A stretch of DNA of 64,000 nucleotides from UBA4732 sp002404095 (lineage in GTDB: Bacteria > Planctomycetota > Planctomycetia > Gemmatales > Gemmataceae), in NCBI GenBank assembly GCA_036783645.1, contig DAIPWT010000005.1, forward strand, positions 39,350 through 103,349. The letters are read 5' to 3'. The notes beneath the pieces are model-generated. The model did no database searches. It saw only the letters and a list, made by a program, of their open reading frames with translations, and had not been told where the DNA came from. A program made the position numbers and the translations under genes. Shown piece after piece: positions 25,718 to 33,887 of the stretch; the first letter of the stretch is position 1; each line of letters opens with the position of its first letter.

Positions 25718-26305
25718 TTACGCGGGCGGCGCCGTTTCCGGAAACAGCGCGGCGAGAGATAGGCGAAAACCGGGGAGTACTGTTCCGCCGTCGAGCGTAT
25801 CCGTTCGCGTCAAGCCGCGAATCTGAGTCAAAGTTTCATACACATCCACCAGTTGAAACAGCGGATAGACCACCCATACTTGGCGGACCCCTGCTTGAAA
25901 GTACTCCACTATTTTTTCCTTCAGTTCATCGACCCGATCTGACGGGCTGACAACCTCAACGACTAGGTCCGGCGTGACTTCCCAGGCGTTCCCGGCGATA
26001 GGCATACCCCTGTCGCGCGGCCAGCGCTCGAAGGATACGAACGCGGCGTCCGGGCGGCGATTCCTGTCGCGATCGAGCGCCAATTTGAACAGTCCCTCGT
26101 GAACCACTTCTCCGAGTTGGTTCGCATTCGCAAATTGGTTAATCGTCGCGGCGATCCGGAACGAAACACGGCCGGCGTAAGCGCTCATAGGCGGCAGCTC
26201 CACTCTTTCGCCATCAATGATTTCATAAAGCGGGTCGTCATCGACAAAGTCAACGACGGCGGGCGCCGACGCAAGCACCGGTTCCAGAACAGCGGTCGGG
26301 GTCAT
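25718..26305 (-). CDS. Uma2-family (DUF820) putative endonuclease
   Basis: 195 residues from the ATG at 26305, which has GAGGAAC upstream; a GTG 15 bases earlier is possible. Uma2 hallmarks are present: Y-E-I-I-D-G-E near the start, R-P-D-A-A-F, D-L-V-V-E-V-V-S-P-S-D, and the V-x-E-Y-F-Q-A-G-V-R-Q-V-W-V-V lysine/glutamine helix. The D...E-V-x pattern is that of a PD-(D/E)XK nuclease fold. These proteins are numerous in planctomycetes and cyanobacteria and their role is not known. It lies just downstream of thiG and may be read from the same transcript. Confidence 0.85.
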   Translation of the reverse strand: MTPTAVLEPVLASAPAVVDFVDDDPLYEIIDGERVELPPMSAYAGRVSFRIAATINQFANANQLGEVVHEGLFKLALDRDRNRRPDAAFVSFERWPRDRGMPIAGNAWEVTPDLVVEVVSPSDRVDELKEKIVEYFQAGVRQVWVVYPLFQLVDVYETLTQIRGLTRTDTLDGGTVLPGFRLSLAALFPETAPPA

Positions 26306-26316
26306 GGTAAAGTTCC

Positions 26317-27354
26317 TCACGGGGCCGAAGAGGCGATACGCCCCTCCATCGGGCTGGACGCCTGAGCATACAGTTTACGCGGAATCCGCCCCGCGAGAAA
26401 GGACAATCGCCCCGCCTCGCAGGCATAGCGCATCGCCCAGGCCATGCGCAACGGGTCTTTAGCGTGGGCAATGGCGGTGTTGAGCAGCACGCCATCACAG
26501 CCCAACTCCATCGCCACAGATACGTCGCTGGCCGCGCCGACGCCGGCGTCCACGATCACCGGATATTCCGGGTCGCCGTCTTTCAGATATTCAAGGATAA
26601 TGCGGATGTTGTTAGGATTGAGAACGCCCTGTCCGCTGCCTATTGGACTGCCGGCCGGCATCACGCTGACGGCGCCTGCCGCTTTCAACCGACGGGCCAT
26701 GATCGGGTCGTCGCTGGTGTAGACCAGCACTTGAAAGCCTTCCTTCACCAGCTGCTCGGTCGCTCGCAATGTGTCTACCGGATCGGGCAACAGCGTCCTG
26801 GGATCGCCAAGACATTCCAGCTTCACCCAATCGGCGCCGGGATTGCCGAGATTGCCGAGCAGTTCGCGGGCCAGCCGAGCGCAGCGGATCGCGTCTTCGG
26901 CGTTGAAGCAGCCGGCCGTGTTGGGCAGGATGGTATACCTTTTGAGGTCGAGATAGTCGAGAATATTACGGCCCTGTTTGTCGATAAGCCGTTCTCGCCG
27001 CACGGCCACGGTCGTCACCTCGCAAGCGCTGGCCAATAGAGAGTCGCGCATGATCTCATAATCGGCGTATTTGCCGGTGCCGGTGATGAGCCTGCTGCGG
27101 AAGCGGAACTTACCGATTACGAGCGGCTTGTCGGCGGGCGGTTCGTCTGGGGCGCCGCCGCCAACGAGTGTGACGACCTCAACGCGGTCGCCTTCGGCCA
27201 ACAGCCTCTCGATATGACTCCCTCGCGGCGCGACATCGCCGTTGACTTCGACGGCAACCCGTTGGCGGTCGTAGCCGAGACGTTCTAGCAGCTGCGCCAC
27301 CGTTAAAGAGTTAGGCAGCGAACGGCTCTCGCCGTTGACCGTGAGATTAAGCAT
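26317..27354 (-). CDS. thiG: Fused sulfur carrier ThiS and thiazole synthase ThiG
   Basis: 345 residues. Residues 1-67 are ThiS-like: M-L-N-L-T-V-N-G-E, V-A-V-E-V-N-G-D-V-A-P-R and V-E-V-V-T-L-V-G-G-G. About 12 linker residues follow, then ThiG (about 80-335) with G-T-G-K-Y, D-W-V-K-L-E (Schiff-base Lys), V-S-V-M-P-A-G-S-P-I-G-S-G-Q-G and V-D-A-G-V-G. The reaction builds the thiazole of thiamin from deoxyxylulose phosphate, dehydroglycine and ThiS thiocarboxylate. Because ThiS needs a free C-terminal Gly-Gly, the fused form raises the question of processing. No thiF or thiH is in the window. Confidence 0.93.
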   Translation of the reverse strand: MLNLTVNGESRSLPNSLTVAQLLERLGYDRQRVAVEVNGDVAPRGSHIERLLAEGDRVEVVTLVGGGAPDEPPADKPLVIGKFRFRSRLITGTGKYADYEIMRDSLLASACEVTTVAVRRERLIDKQGRNILDYLDLKRYTILPNTAGCFNAEDAIRCARLARELLGNLGNPGADWVKLECLGDPRTLLPDPVDTLRATEQLVKEGFQVLVYTSDDPIMARRLKAAGAVSVMPAGSPIGSGQGVLNPNNIRIILEYLKDGDPEYPVIVDAGVGAASDVSVAMELGCDGVLLNTAIAHAKDPLRMAWAMRYACEAGRLSFLAGRIPRKLYAQASSPMEGRIASSAP

Positions 27355-27489
27355 GGTCTGCGATCCGTGGACCTTGAGCTATGGAAGAGCCGCCTACCGT
27401 TTCCGAGAAGCCGGCCATCTAATACCTTATCTGCATCCACCCGCGAGTCGAGAGAACGCGCGACTGTACCCCCAAGTTTACGGACCACT

Positions 27490-29352
27490 ATGTCTTCCCA
27501 CTATGTCCCGCACACTCAAGTTCCCGCCATCGTCTTCCCCACGAGCGGGCACGCTGCGCGCCACCTGGCCTTGATGATCGAAAGCCTCATCCGCCAGAAC
27601 AATTCGGCCGGCCGCGCCACCGTCCTCGGCCTGCCCACCGGCTCAACGCCCGTCGGCCTCTACCGAGAGCTGATCTGCCTGCACCGCGAGGCCGAACTCG
27701 ATTTCTCGCGCGTCGTCACGTTCAATCTTGACGAATACTTCCCCATGCAGCCGGACGATCCGCAGAGCTATCGACGCTGGATGCAGGAAACTTTTTTTAA
27801 TCACGTCAACATCCCGCCGCAGAACATCCACGTCCCCGACGGCATGATTCGGCCCGAAGACGCCGAGGATTACTGCCAGCGTTATGAGCAGAAAATCCGA
27901 CGGGCCGGCGGTATCGACCTCCAGGTGCTGGGCATCGGTCGCACCGGTCACATTGGCTTCAATGAACCCGGCTCAGCGCGCCAAAGTCGGACGCGCATGG
28001 TGACGCTCGATCCCGTGACGCGCCGCGACGCGGCCAGCAGCTTCTTCGGCGAGGAGAACGTGCCGCACCAGGCGCTGACTATGGGCGTCGGCACCATCCT
28101 CGACGCTCGCAAGGTCGTACTGCTGGCATTCGGCGAACACAAATCGGCCATCGTACAGCGCGCCGTCGAAGGAGCCGTAAGCGAATCCGTCACCGCCAGC
28201 TACCTGCAGGAACACCCCGACGCGACATTCCTGCTTGACTTGGCGGCGGCCGGCGACCTAACCGCTATGCGGCGGCCTTGGAGCGTCGGTCCCGTGGAGT
28301 GGACGCAGGCTCTGATTCGCAAGGCCGTCATCTGGCTCAGCCTGAAGGTCGATAAAGCACTGCTGAAACTCTCCGATGACGACTTCCGCGAACATGAATT
28401 GTACGAGCTTCTGCGCGAACACGGCCCGGCCGGGGCCCTCGGCCGGCGCGTCTTCGACGAATTGACGGCGACGATCTGTCAGAACCCCGGCGGCGCCGAG
28501 CCGTGTACCGCCCTGGTCTTTAGCCCGCACCCGGACGACGACGTGATTAGCATGGGCGGTACGCTGATCCGGCTGGTGGAACAAGGGAATGACGTCCACA
28601 TCGCCTACATGACGAGCGGCAACATCGCCGTCTTCGATCATGAGGCCTGGCGATTCACCGATTTCGTGGCGGAGTTTAATCGTCTCTTCGGTTTTGACAA
28701 GGAGCAGACCGAGTGCGTCAAGGGGCGCGTGCAGACGTTCTTGCGCTCGAAGAATCCGGGCCAACCCGACTCGGAGGATTTGCTAAGGATCAAGGGATTG
28801 ATCCGCCAGACGGAGGCGCGGGCGGCGGCGCTGGCGTGCGGCGTGCCGCCGGAAAAGCTCGAGTTTATGGACCTACGCTTCTACCGCACCGGCACCATCG
28901 CCAAGGCGCCGATCCATCCGCAGGACATCGGCGATATCATCGCTCTGTTAAAGCGTCTGAAACCGGCGCAAATCTACGTTGCCGGCGACCTGTCCGACCC
29001 ACACGGCACGCACCGCGTTTGCGCCGACGCGATCTTCGACGCCGTAAGAGCGGTGCGCAAGGAGGGACAGCACTTCGAGGTCTGGTTGTACCGTGGGGCG
29101 TGGGAAGAGTGGGAGCCGCACGAGGTCGAGCGCGTCGTGCCGATCAGCCCCGACGACCTAGAGCGTAAGAAACAAGCGATCTTCCGCCATCAGTCGCAAA
29201 AAGACCGGGCGATGTTTCCCGGCGGTACGGATCGCCGCGAATTTTGGCAACGCGCCGAGGACCGTAACCGTCATACCGCTCAGCTGTACGACAAACTGGG
29301 GTTGCCGGAGTTTTATGCGCTGGAAGGACTGGTGCAGTGGCGCGAACAGTAA
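27490..29352 (+). CDS. Fusion of a NagB-like deaminase and a PIG-L/LmbE deacetylase
   Basis: 620 residues from the ATG at 27490. The first 270 are glucosamine-6-phosphate deaminase-like: L-G-L-P-T-G-S-T-P, V-V-T-F-N-L-D-E-Y, and G-I-G-R-T-G-H-I-G-F-N-E-P. Residues about 340-590 are LmbE/PIG-L: V-F-S-P-H-P-D-D-D-V-I-S-M-G-G, the zinc-binding H-P-D-D, and D-P-H-G-T-H-R. Together they could deacetylate and then deaminate an N-acetylglucosamine derivative. The architecture is known in Bacteroidetes and Planctomycetes and is not a new fusion. An alternative in-frame start lies 123 bases upstream. Confidence 0.9.
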   Translation: MSSHYVPHTQVPAIVFPTSGHAARHLALMIESLIRQNNSAGRATVLGLPTGSTPVGLYRELICLHREAELDFSRVVTFNLDEYFPMQPDDPQSYRRWMQETFFNHVNIPPQNIHVPDGMIRPEDAEDYCQRYEQKIRRAGGIDLQVLGIGRTGHIGFNEPGSARQSRTRMVTLDPVTRRDAASSFFGEENVPHQALTMGVGTILDARKVVLLAFGEHKSAIVQRAVEGAVSESVTASYLQEHPDATFLLDLAAAGDLTAMRRPWSVGPVEWTQALIRKAVIWLSLKVDKALLKLSDDDFREHELYELLREHGPAGALGRRVFDELTATICQNPGGAEPCTALVFSPHPDDDVISMGGTLIRLVEQGNDVHIAYMTSGNIAVFDHEAWRFTDFVAEFNRLFGFDKEQTECVKGRVQTFLRSKNPGQPDSEDLLRIKGLIRQTEARAAALACGVPPEKLEFMDLRFYRTGTIAKAPIHPQDIGDIIALLKRLKPAQIYVAGDLSDPHGTHRVCADAIFDAVRAVRKEGQHFEVWLYRGAWEEWEPHEVERVVPISPDDLERKKQAIFRHQSQKDRAMFPGGTDRREFWQRAEDRNRHTAQLYDKLGLPEFYALEGLVQWREQ

Positions 29353-29489
29353 TTTCGAGCCACCGGCAAAGCGCCAGCAAAGTTTTCCGGAAGTATCTTT
29401 TATGAGTATAAGCGCTAAATCTAGGTAGAATACCTAAATGCCCGATGATGCGTTCCGCACGGCTCGCACCTAACTGGAGACCCTGAGCG

Positions 29490-29891
29490 ATGAGCGGCGT
29501 GGCGCCCTTCGTCCGACATATGCTTTTGTGCGATGACGTTCGCACCAATCCGGTCGATCCGCGCAAAGTCGTCGTTTACGGCCTTATCAGCGAAATCCGG
29601 CGCGTGGGGGATTCCCCTGTTTGGCCTCTTCGGCACTCTTTTTCCGGGTATGTAGCGCTAACGGAAGGCCGCGGCGCGGGAGACGGCCGCATCATGGTTA
29701 CTCTGGCCGACACTGGACGGCCAACGTACATCGGTCGCCCGCACCGGATCGAATTCGAGACGGACCCTCTCAAGACCCAAGGTGTGATCTTCCGAATCAC
29801 GAGTTGCTCCTTCTCGCAGCCGGGCTTCTACTGGGTCGAGTTTCGCTTCAACGGCCAAACCATCGCCCGCCAACCCTTGCTCATAAGGTAG
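29490..29891 (+). CDS. DUF6941-like conserved protein
   Basis: 133 residues, ATG preceded by TGGAGACCC. It starts with P-F-V-R-H-M-L-L-C-D-D-V, has a central beta-rich region (R-H-S-F-S-G-Y-V-A-L-T-E-G-R) and ends with F-Y-W-V-E-F-R-F-N-G-Q and a Q-P-L-L-I-R tail. This matches a small planctomycete family I recall as DUF6941, of unknown function. No membrane segment. It begins a run of three short genes with tight spacing. Confidence 0.7.
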   Translation: MSGVAPFVRHMLLCDDVRTNPVDPRKVVVYGLISEIRRVGDSPVWPLRHSFSGYVALTEGRGAGDGRIMVTLADTGRPTYIGRPHRIEFETDPLKTQGVIFRITSCSFSQPGFYWVEFRFNGQTIARQPLLIR

Positions 29892-29898
29892 CGCGACC

Positions 29899-30279
29899 AT
29901 GACCGCATCCTTAACGGAAACGCCAAGCCCTCTGCTTGTGGACAGGGTGGACCGTGTATTCGAGTTCGTCGATACACCGGCGGAGGAACCGGCAGCCCTT
30001 TGTGCCGACTCCGCGGCGCTGGGCGAACGGTCCCTTCTGACCGACATGGTGGATCGGGTCGTGGAGTTCGTGGACTCCGCAGCCGACGAAACGGCGTCCG
30101 GCTTGACAATGGAACCCAGTCCGGTCTTTATCGACGAAGTGGATCGCATCGTGGAGTTCCTTGACGAGGCTGCTCAGGAGACGCCGGGGCCAGAAGTTCC
30201 TGGCGCGCTCCAACCGGCCAAGACGGTCGCAGCGTCTGCCGGCGATCCTTCTCCGACGAATCAAGCAACCCGACCATGA
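29899..30279 (+). CDS. Acidic protein with three internal repeats
   Basis: 126 residues built of three imperfect copies of about 20 residues, each reading (V/D)-x-V-D-R-(V/I)-x-E-F-(V/L)-D followed by an acidic Ala/Glu stretch. Copies are near residues 13-31, 47-65 and 76-94. The remainder is Pro/Ala-rich and disordered in appearance. I recognise no known domain. It is seven bases after the DUF6941-like gene and overlaps the HicB-like gene by four bases. Confidence 0.6.
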   Translation: MTASLTETPSPLLVDRVDRVFEFVDTPAEEPAALCADSAALGERSLLTDMVDRVVEFVDSAADETASGLTMEPSPVFIDEVDRIVEFLDEAAQETPGPEVPGALQPAKTVAASAGDPSPTNQATRP

Positions 30280-30566
30280 GCGCACCCTCGAATCCGAAAC
30301 CCCGACGCCATTCTTCTGAAAAATCGATCCGGGAACCCGTCAAGCTGCGTGTTGTCATTCACCCGGCCGAGGGCGGCCGATACTGGGCAGAAGTCCCCGG
30401 CTTTCCCGGTTGCGTCTCAGAGGGCGATACCTTGGAAGAGGTTCGGTCCAACATCCGGGACGCCTTCGGCGGCGTCCTATGGGTTATGCAAGCGGACGCC
30501 GAACTTCATCCCGAGGACGCGACGCCCGACGACCGTGACGAGGCAATCGACTTAATTTGGAGTTGA
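30276..30566 (+). CDS. Solitary HicB-like antitoxin
   Basis: 96 residues. The core matches the HicB partial RNase-H fold: L-R-V-V-I-H-P-A-E-G-G-R-Y-W-A-E-V-P-G-F-P-G-C-V-S-E-G-D-T-x-E-E-V-x-x-N-I-R-D-A. No HicA-type dsRNA-binding toxin is seen beside it, so it is orphan. The N-terminus has a basic extension of about 20 residues. Confidence 0.8.
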   Translation: MSAPSNPKPRRHSSEKSIREPVKLRVVIHPAEGGRYWAEVPGFPGCVSEGDTLEEVRSNIRDAFGGVLWVMQADAELHPEDATPDDRDEAIDLIWS

Positions 30567-30574
30567 TCGAACCC

Positions 30575-31828
30575 ATGCTGATGTTATCCAAATACTCAAT
30601 CGGCGTCGGCGACCGTTTCGCGCACCAGGCCAAGGCCCAGCTGCGCGCCTGCATGAAGGCCGAGGAACACGGCGCCGAGGTCGTGCCCGTCTGGAACAAG
30701 TCGCATCGCGAGCATACGACCATCGGCTCCGAACCCGGCAGCGTCCGCGCAGCGGCGGACGCTGCCGTCAAGGAACTTGGTTGGAAGAAGCCCTATTATG
30801 TAGACGCCGATCATATCCGCCTCGAAACCGTGGACGGTTTTCTAGCGTCGAGCGATTTTTACACCATCGATGTGGCCGACTCCATTGGCAAGCCTGCCGT
30901 CGCAGACGCGGTGAAAGCGTTCGCCGACCAGCATTCCGATCTCGTCGGCCGGCTGACAATTCCCGGCATCGACGCCCCGTTTCAGACGACGCGAGCTGAC
31001 GTGGAACGAATCGCTGGCAAGTACTTGCTCGCCGTCCAGGAGGCCGGACGGATTTACCGGCATATCGCCTCGGCCAAGGGGGAAGGCCGATTCATCACCG
31101 AAGTGTCAATGGACGAGACCGACAGCCCGCAGACTCCGCCCGAGCTGCTGGTCATCCTTGCCGCTATTTCCGACGAGGGAATTCCGATTCAGACCATCGC
31201 GCCAAAGTTCACCGGACGGTTCAACAAGGGCGTGGATTACGTGGGAGATGTGAATCAGTTTGAGAAGGAATTTGCGGAGGACCTCGCGGTCATCGCCTTC
31301 GCCGTCCGCAAGTTCGGGCTGCCGCAGAATCTGAAACTCAGTGTGCATTCCGGCAGCGACAAGTTCTCGCTTTACGCGCCAATCCGACGGGCGCTGGCGC
31401 GCACGGGAGCCGGCTTGCACGTCAAAACGGCCGGCACGAACTGGCTCGAAGAGGTGATCGGCTTGGCCGAGGCCGGCGGCGAAGGCCTCGCTCTCGCCAA
31501 GGAGATTTATGGGAAAGCGCTGGACAAAAAGGATACGCTATGTGCGCCCTACGCTGCGGTAATCGACATTGATGCGAGCAAATTGCCTTCAAAGGAGGAG
31601 GTCGCCGGTTGGTCGTCCGAACAATTTGCGTCGGCCCTGCGTCACGATCAAAGCTGTCCGGCGTTCAATCCCTCGTTGCGGCAGCTCATCCACGTCGGCT
31701 ACAAGATCGCCGCGCAAATGGGTGATCGCTACCTGAAGATGTTGGAGACGTGTGAACCGACGATTGCCAAGAACGTGACGGGAAACCTCTACGACCGTCA
31801 TTTGAAGCCGCTGTTCGTGCAAGGATAA
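30575..31828 (+). CDS. uxaE: Tagaturonate epimerase (UxaE family)
   Basis: 417 residues, matching UxaE-type proteins: S-I-G-V-G-D-R-F-A-H-Q near the start, Y-Y-V-D-A-D-H-I, an F-I-T-E-V-S-M-D-E-T region, I-A-P-K-F-T-G-R-F-N-K-G-V-D-Y-V-G-D, and L-S-V-H-S-G-S-D-K. It interconverts tagaturonate and fructuronate in galacturonate breakdown. The SDR gene two bases later could then reduce fructuronate to mannonate. The ATG at 30575 has GGAG thirteen bases upstream; the start could be six bases later. Confidence 0.85.
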   Translation: MLMLSKYSIGVGDRFAHQAKAQLRACMKAEEHGAEVVPVWNKSHREHTTIGSEPGSVRAAADAAVKELGWKKPYYVDADHIRLETVDGFLASSDFYTIDVADSIGKPAVADAVKAFADQHSDLVGRLTIPGIDAPFQTTRADVERIAGKYLLAVQEAGRIYRHIASAKGEGRFITEVSMDETDSPQTPPELLVILAAISDEGIPIQTIAPKFTGRFNKGVDYVGDVNQFEKEFAEDLAVIAFAVRKFGLPQNLKLSVHSGSDKFSLYAPIRRALARTGAGLHVKTAGTNWLEEVIGLAEAGGEGLALAKEIYGKALDKKDTLCAPYAAVIDIDASKLPSKEEVAGWSSEQFASALRHDQSCPAFNPSLRQLIHVGYKIAAQMGDRYLKMLETCEPTIAKNVTGNLYDRHLKPLFVQG

Positions 31829-31830
31829 CG

Positions 31831-32643
31831 ATGAAAAGCGATCTGTTTAATCTGAAAAATGAAATTGCCGTCGTGCTGGGCGGGACGGGCGTCCTCGGCG
31901 GCGCGATGGCCGATGCGCTAGCCGGTGCTGGCGCGCGCGTGGCGGTGGTCGGCCGCAGTGAGGAACGCGGCAATACACGCGTCCGTAGCATCGAAGCGGC
32001 CGGCGGCAAGGCGATTTTCCAGGCCGCCGACGCCCTCGACCGTGATTCGCTGGCGCGGGCGCGCGACGCGATCACCAAGCAATGGGGACCGGTCAGCGTC
32101 CTCGTCAACGGGGCGGGCGGCAATCGGCCGGACGCGACGATCGCGCCCGACGGCGATTTCTGCAAGCTGCCGATGGCCGGGTGGCAGGGCGTCTTCGATC
32201 TGAACCTCATAGGCGGCGCGCTGCTGCCGTGCCAGGTCTTCGGCGAAACGATGGTCGCGGCCGGCCGCGGCAGCATCATCAACATCGCTTCCATGTCAGC
32301 CATGACGCCGCTGTCGCGCGTTGTGGCATACTCGGCGGCAAAGGCGGCGGTCCTCAACCTGACATTGTGGCTGGCGCGCGAATGGGCGACAAAAGGGGTG
32401 CGTGTCAACGCCATTAGCCCCGGCTTTTTTCCGGCCGAGCAGAACCGGGCGATGCTCCTCAAGCCCGACGGCGGCTACACCGAGCGCGGCGGGCAGATCA
32501 TCGGCCACACGCCGATGAACCGCTTCGGCGAGGCTCACGAATTGGCCGGCGCGATAGTATGGCTAGCTTCGCCGCGAGCCTCGTCGTTCGTCACCGGGCA
32601 GAACATCATTGTCGACGGCGGCTTTTCGTCGGCAACGATATAG
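31831..32643 (+). CDS. Short-chain dehydrogenase, probable fructuronate (mannonate) oxidoreductase
   Basis: 270 residues with a complete SDR pattern: the N-terminal L-G-G-T-G-V-L-G-G cofactor loop, V-L-V-N-G-A-G-G-N, catalytic S-M-S-A and Y-S-A-A-K, and P-G-F-F-P-A-E. It starts two bases after uxaE with AAGGATAACG as ribosome-binding site, so the two are co-transcribed. YjmF/UxuB-type SDRs reduce D-fructuronate to D-mannonate, which would follow the upstream epimerase. Substrate is inferred from context. Confidence 0.88.
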   Translation: MKSDLFNLKNEIAVVLGGTGVLGGAMADALAGAGARVAVVGRSEERGNTRVRSIEAAGGKAIFQAADALDRDSLARARDAITKQWGPVSVLVNGAGGNRPDATIAPDGDFCKLPMAGWQGVFDLNLIGGALLPCQVFGETMVAAGRGSIINIASMSAMTPLSRVVAYSAAKAAVLNLTLWLAREWATKGVRVNAISPGFFPAEQNRAMLLKPDGGYTERGGQIIGHTPMNRFGEAHELAGAIVWLASPRASSFVTGQNIIVDGGFSSATI

Positions 32644-32730
32644 GCGCTTGCGGCCTCGAAGCCGTTCCCTATAATCAAGAATGTTGTCGCTCTCACCGTT
32701 CGTTCGGCGTCCGCCTTGAGTGAGAATCAC

Positions 32731-33273
32731 ATGCGCGCCTGGTGCAGCAATGTTTGGCTGGCCGTCAAGACCGTCGCCCAGGGGATGTACATCACCCTCT
32801 GGTATTTCCTGCAAACTTACCGTCGCAAGACGTTCACCGAACGCTTCGAGTACCCAGAATTGCCCGTGCCCGTCAAGCCGCGCTATCGCGGCTTTCATCG
32901 CTTCGACCTCACCACCTGTATCGGCTGCGATAAATGCGCCAAGGCCTGCCCCGTCGATTGCATCTATATCGAGAAGATCAAGAACCCAGTCGGCAAGGGT
33001 TTCCGCGTCAACGGCTTCAAAATCGACTACACCAAGTGCATGTTCTGCGCCCTGTGCGTTGATCCTTGCCCCGTCGATTGCATCTATATGGGATCGACTT
33101 ACGATCAAAGCTGTTTCAGCCGCGACGGCTGCGTGGTCGATTTCGCCAAGATGCCGGTCGAGGTGGCCTGGGGCCAAGCGACGCTCAATCCCGTCGCCAT
33201 CGCCGGCTCGAAGCTAACGGTGGAACCCGTCTGGGTCAAGCCGCCCGACCCGCCGCCGGCCCCGAAGAAATAG
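32731..33273 (+). CDS. nuoI: NADH-quinone oxidoreductase subunit I
   Basis: About 180 residues with two 4Fe-4S motifs, C-I-G-C-D-K-C-A-K-A-C-P and C-M-F-C-A-L-C-V-D-P-C-P. An N-terminal amphipathic segment sits against the membrane arm. The proline-rich C-terminus is longer than usual. TTG at 32716 is an alternative start. It is separated from nuoA by a DUF2203 gene, not in the usual nuo order. Confidence 0.93.
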   Translation: MRAWCSNVWLAVKTVAQGMYITLWYFLQTYRRKTFTERFEYPELPVPVKPRYRGFHRFDLTTCIGCDKCAKACPVDCIYIEKIKNPVGKGFRVNGFKIDYTKCMFCALCVDPCPVDCIYMGSTYDQSCFSRDGCVVDFAKMPVEVAWGQATLNPVAIAGSKLTVEPVWVKPPDPPPAPKK

Positions 33274-33349
33274 CTGAATCGCCGTCGCGCTCGGAACGGA
33301 TTCCACCATCTTTCCGTGTAATCCGTCTTTGGGATGAAAGGGTTTCGCC

Positions 33350-33790
33350 ATGGCCGCAACCAAAACACCGCCCCGCAAGCAATACTTTACCCCCGACAGC
33401 GCTAACGCCACTTTGCCGCTCGTCCGCGTCATCGTCCGCGACGTGACCGAGTTAGCTAAAGAGCTGCGCGAACGCCATGAATGTCTGTCCCGCGTCCTCA
33501 CCGGCAAACGCAGCGGTCTGAGCGAAGCCCACGAAGAGGAGATGCTTCAGGCCCAACGCGAGGTGGAACGCGGCCAGGACCGGATGCGCGATTACGAACG
33601 CGAACTGAAACAACTCGGCATCGAGTTGAAGGATTATTTCACCGGCCTGATCGACTTCCCGTGCCGGATGGACGGCCGGGAAGTTTACTTATGCTGGCGG
33701 CTGGGTGAGCCGGATGTGGCCTTCTGGCATGAACTGGACTCCGGCTTTGGCGGCCGGCAGAAATTGCTGACGCGTTCGGGCAATCGTTAA
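33350..33790 (+). CDS. DUF2203 family protein
   Basis: 146 residues: F-T-P-D-S-A-N-A-T-L-P-L-V-R near the start, a long charged coiled-coil helix (about 30-95), and an ending G-L-I-D-F-P-C-R-M-D-G-R-E-V-Y-L-C-W-R-L-G-E-P. These are diagnostic of DUF2203, whose function is unknown. AAAGGG precedes the ATG. It lies between nuoI and nuoA. Confidence 0.85.
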   Translation: MAATKTPPRKQYFTPDSANATLPLVRVIVRDVTELAKELRERHECLSRVLTGKRSGLSEAHEEEMLQAQREVERGQDRMRDYERELKQLGIELKDYFTGLIDFPCRMDGREVYLCWRLGEPDVAFWHELDSGFGGRQKLLTRSGNR

Positions 33791-33798
33791 GAAGTGTT

Positions 33799-33868
33799 AC
33801 GAGCCGCGACCGTGAGGGAGCGGAGGCGTGACGCGACTCAACACCGCTCCCTCACGGTCACGGCTCGT
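33799..33868. repeat. 25-bp inverted repeat between DUF2203 and nuoA genes
   Basis: Arms at 33799-33823 and 33844-33868 match at 24 of 25 positions, starting ACGAGCCGCGACCGTGAGGG; the spacer is 20 bases. The arm resembles the dispersed AGCCGCGACC repeats elsewhere in the window. It would form a strong hairpin in the mRNA. Confidence 0.85.
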
Positions 33869-33887
33869 CTAGGATGGATGGAAACCT

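Noticed and set aside
27355..27489. TPP riboswitch before the ThiS-ThiG gene
   Set aside because: I could not find the conserved CTGAGA or the paired pyrophosphate-sensor sequence in this gap.
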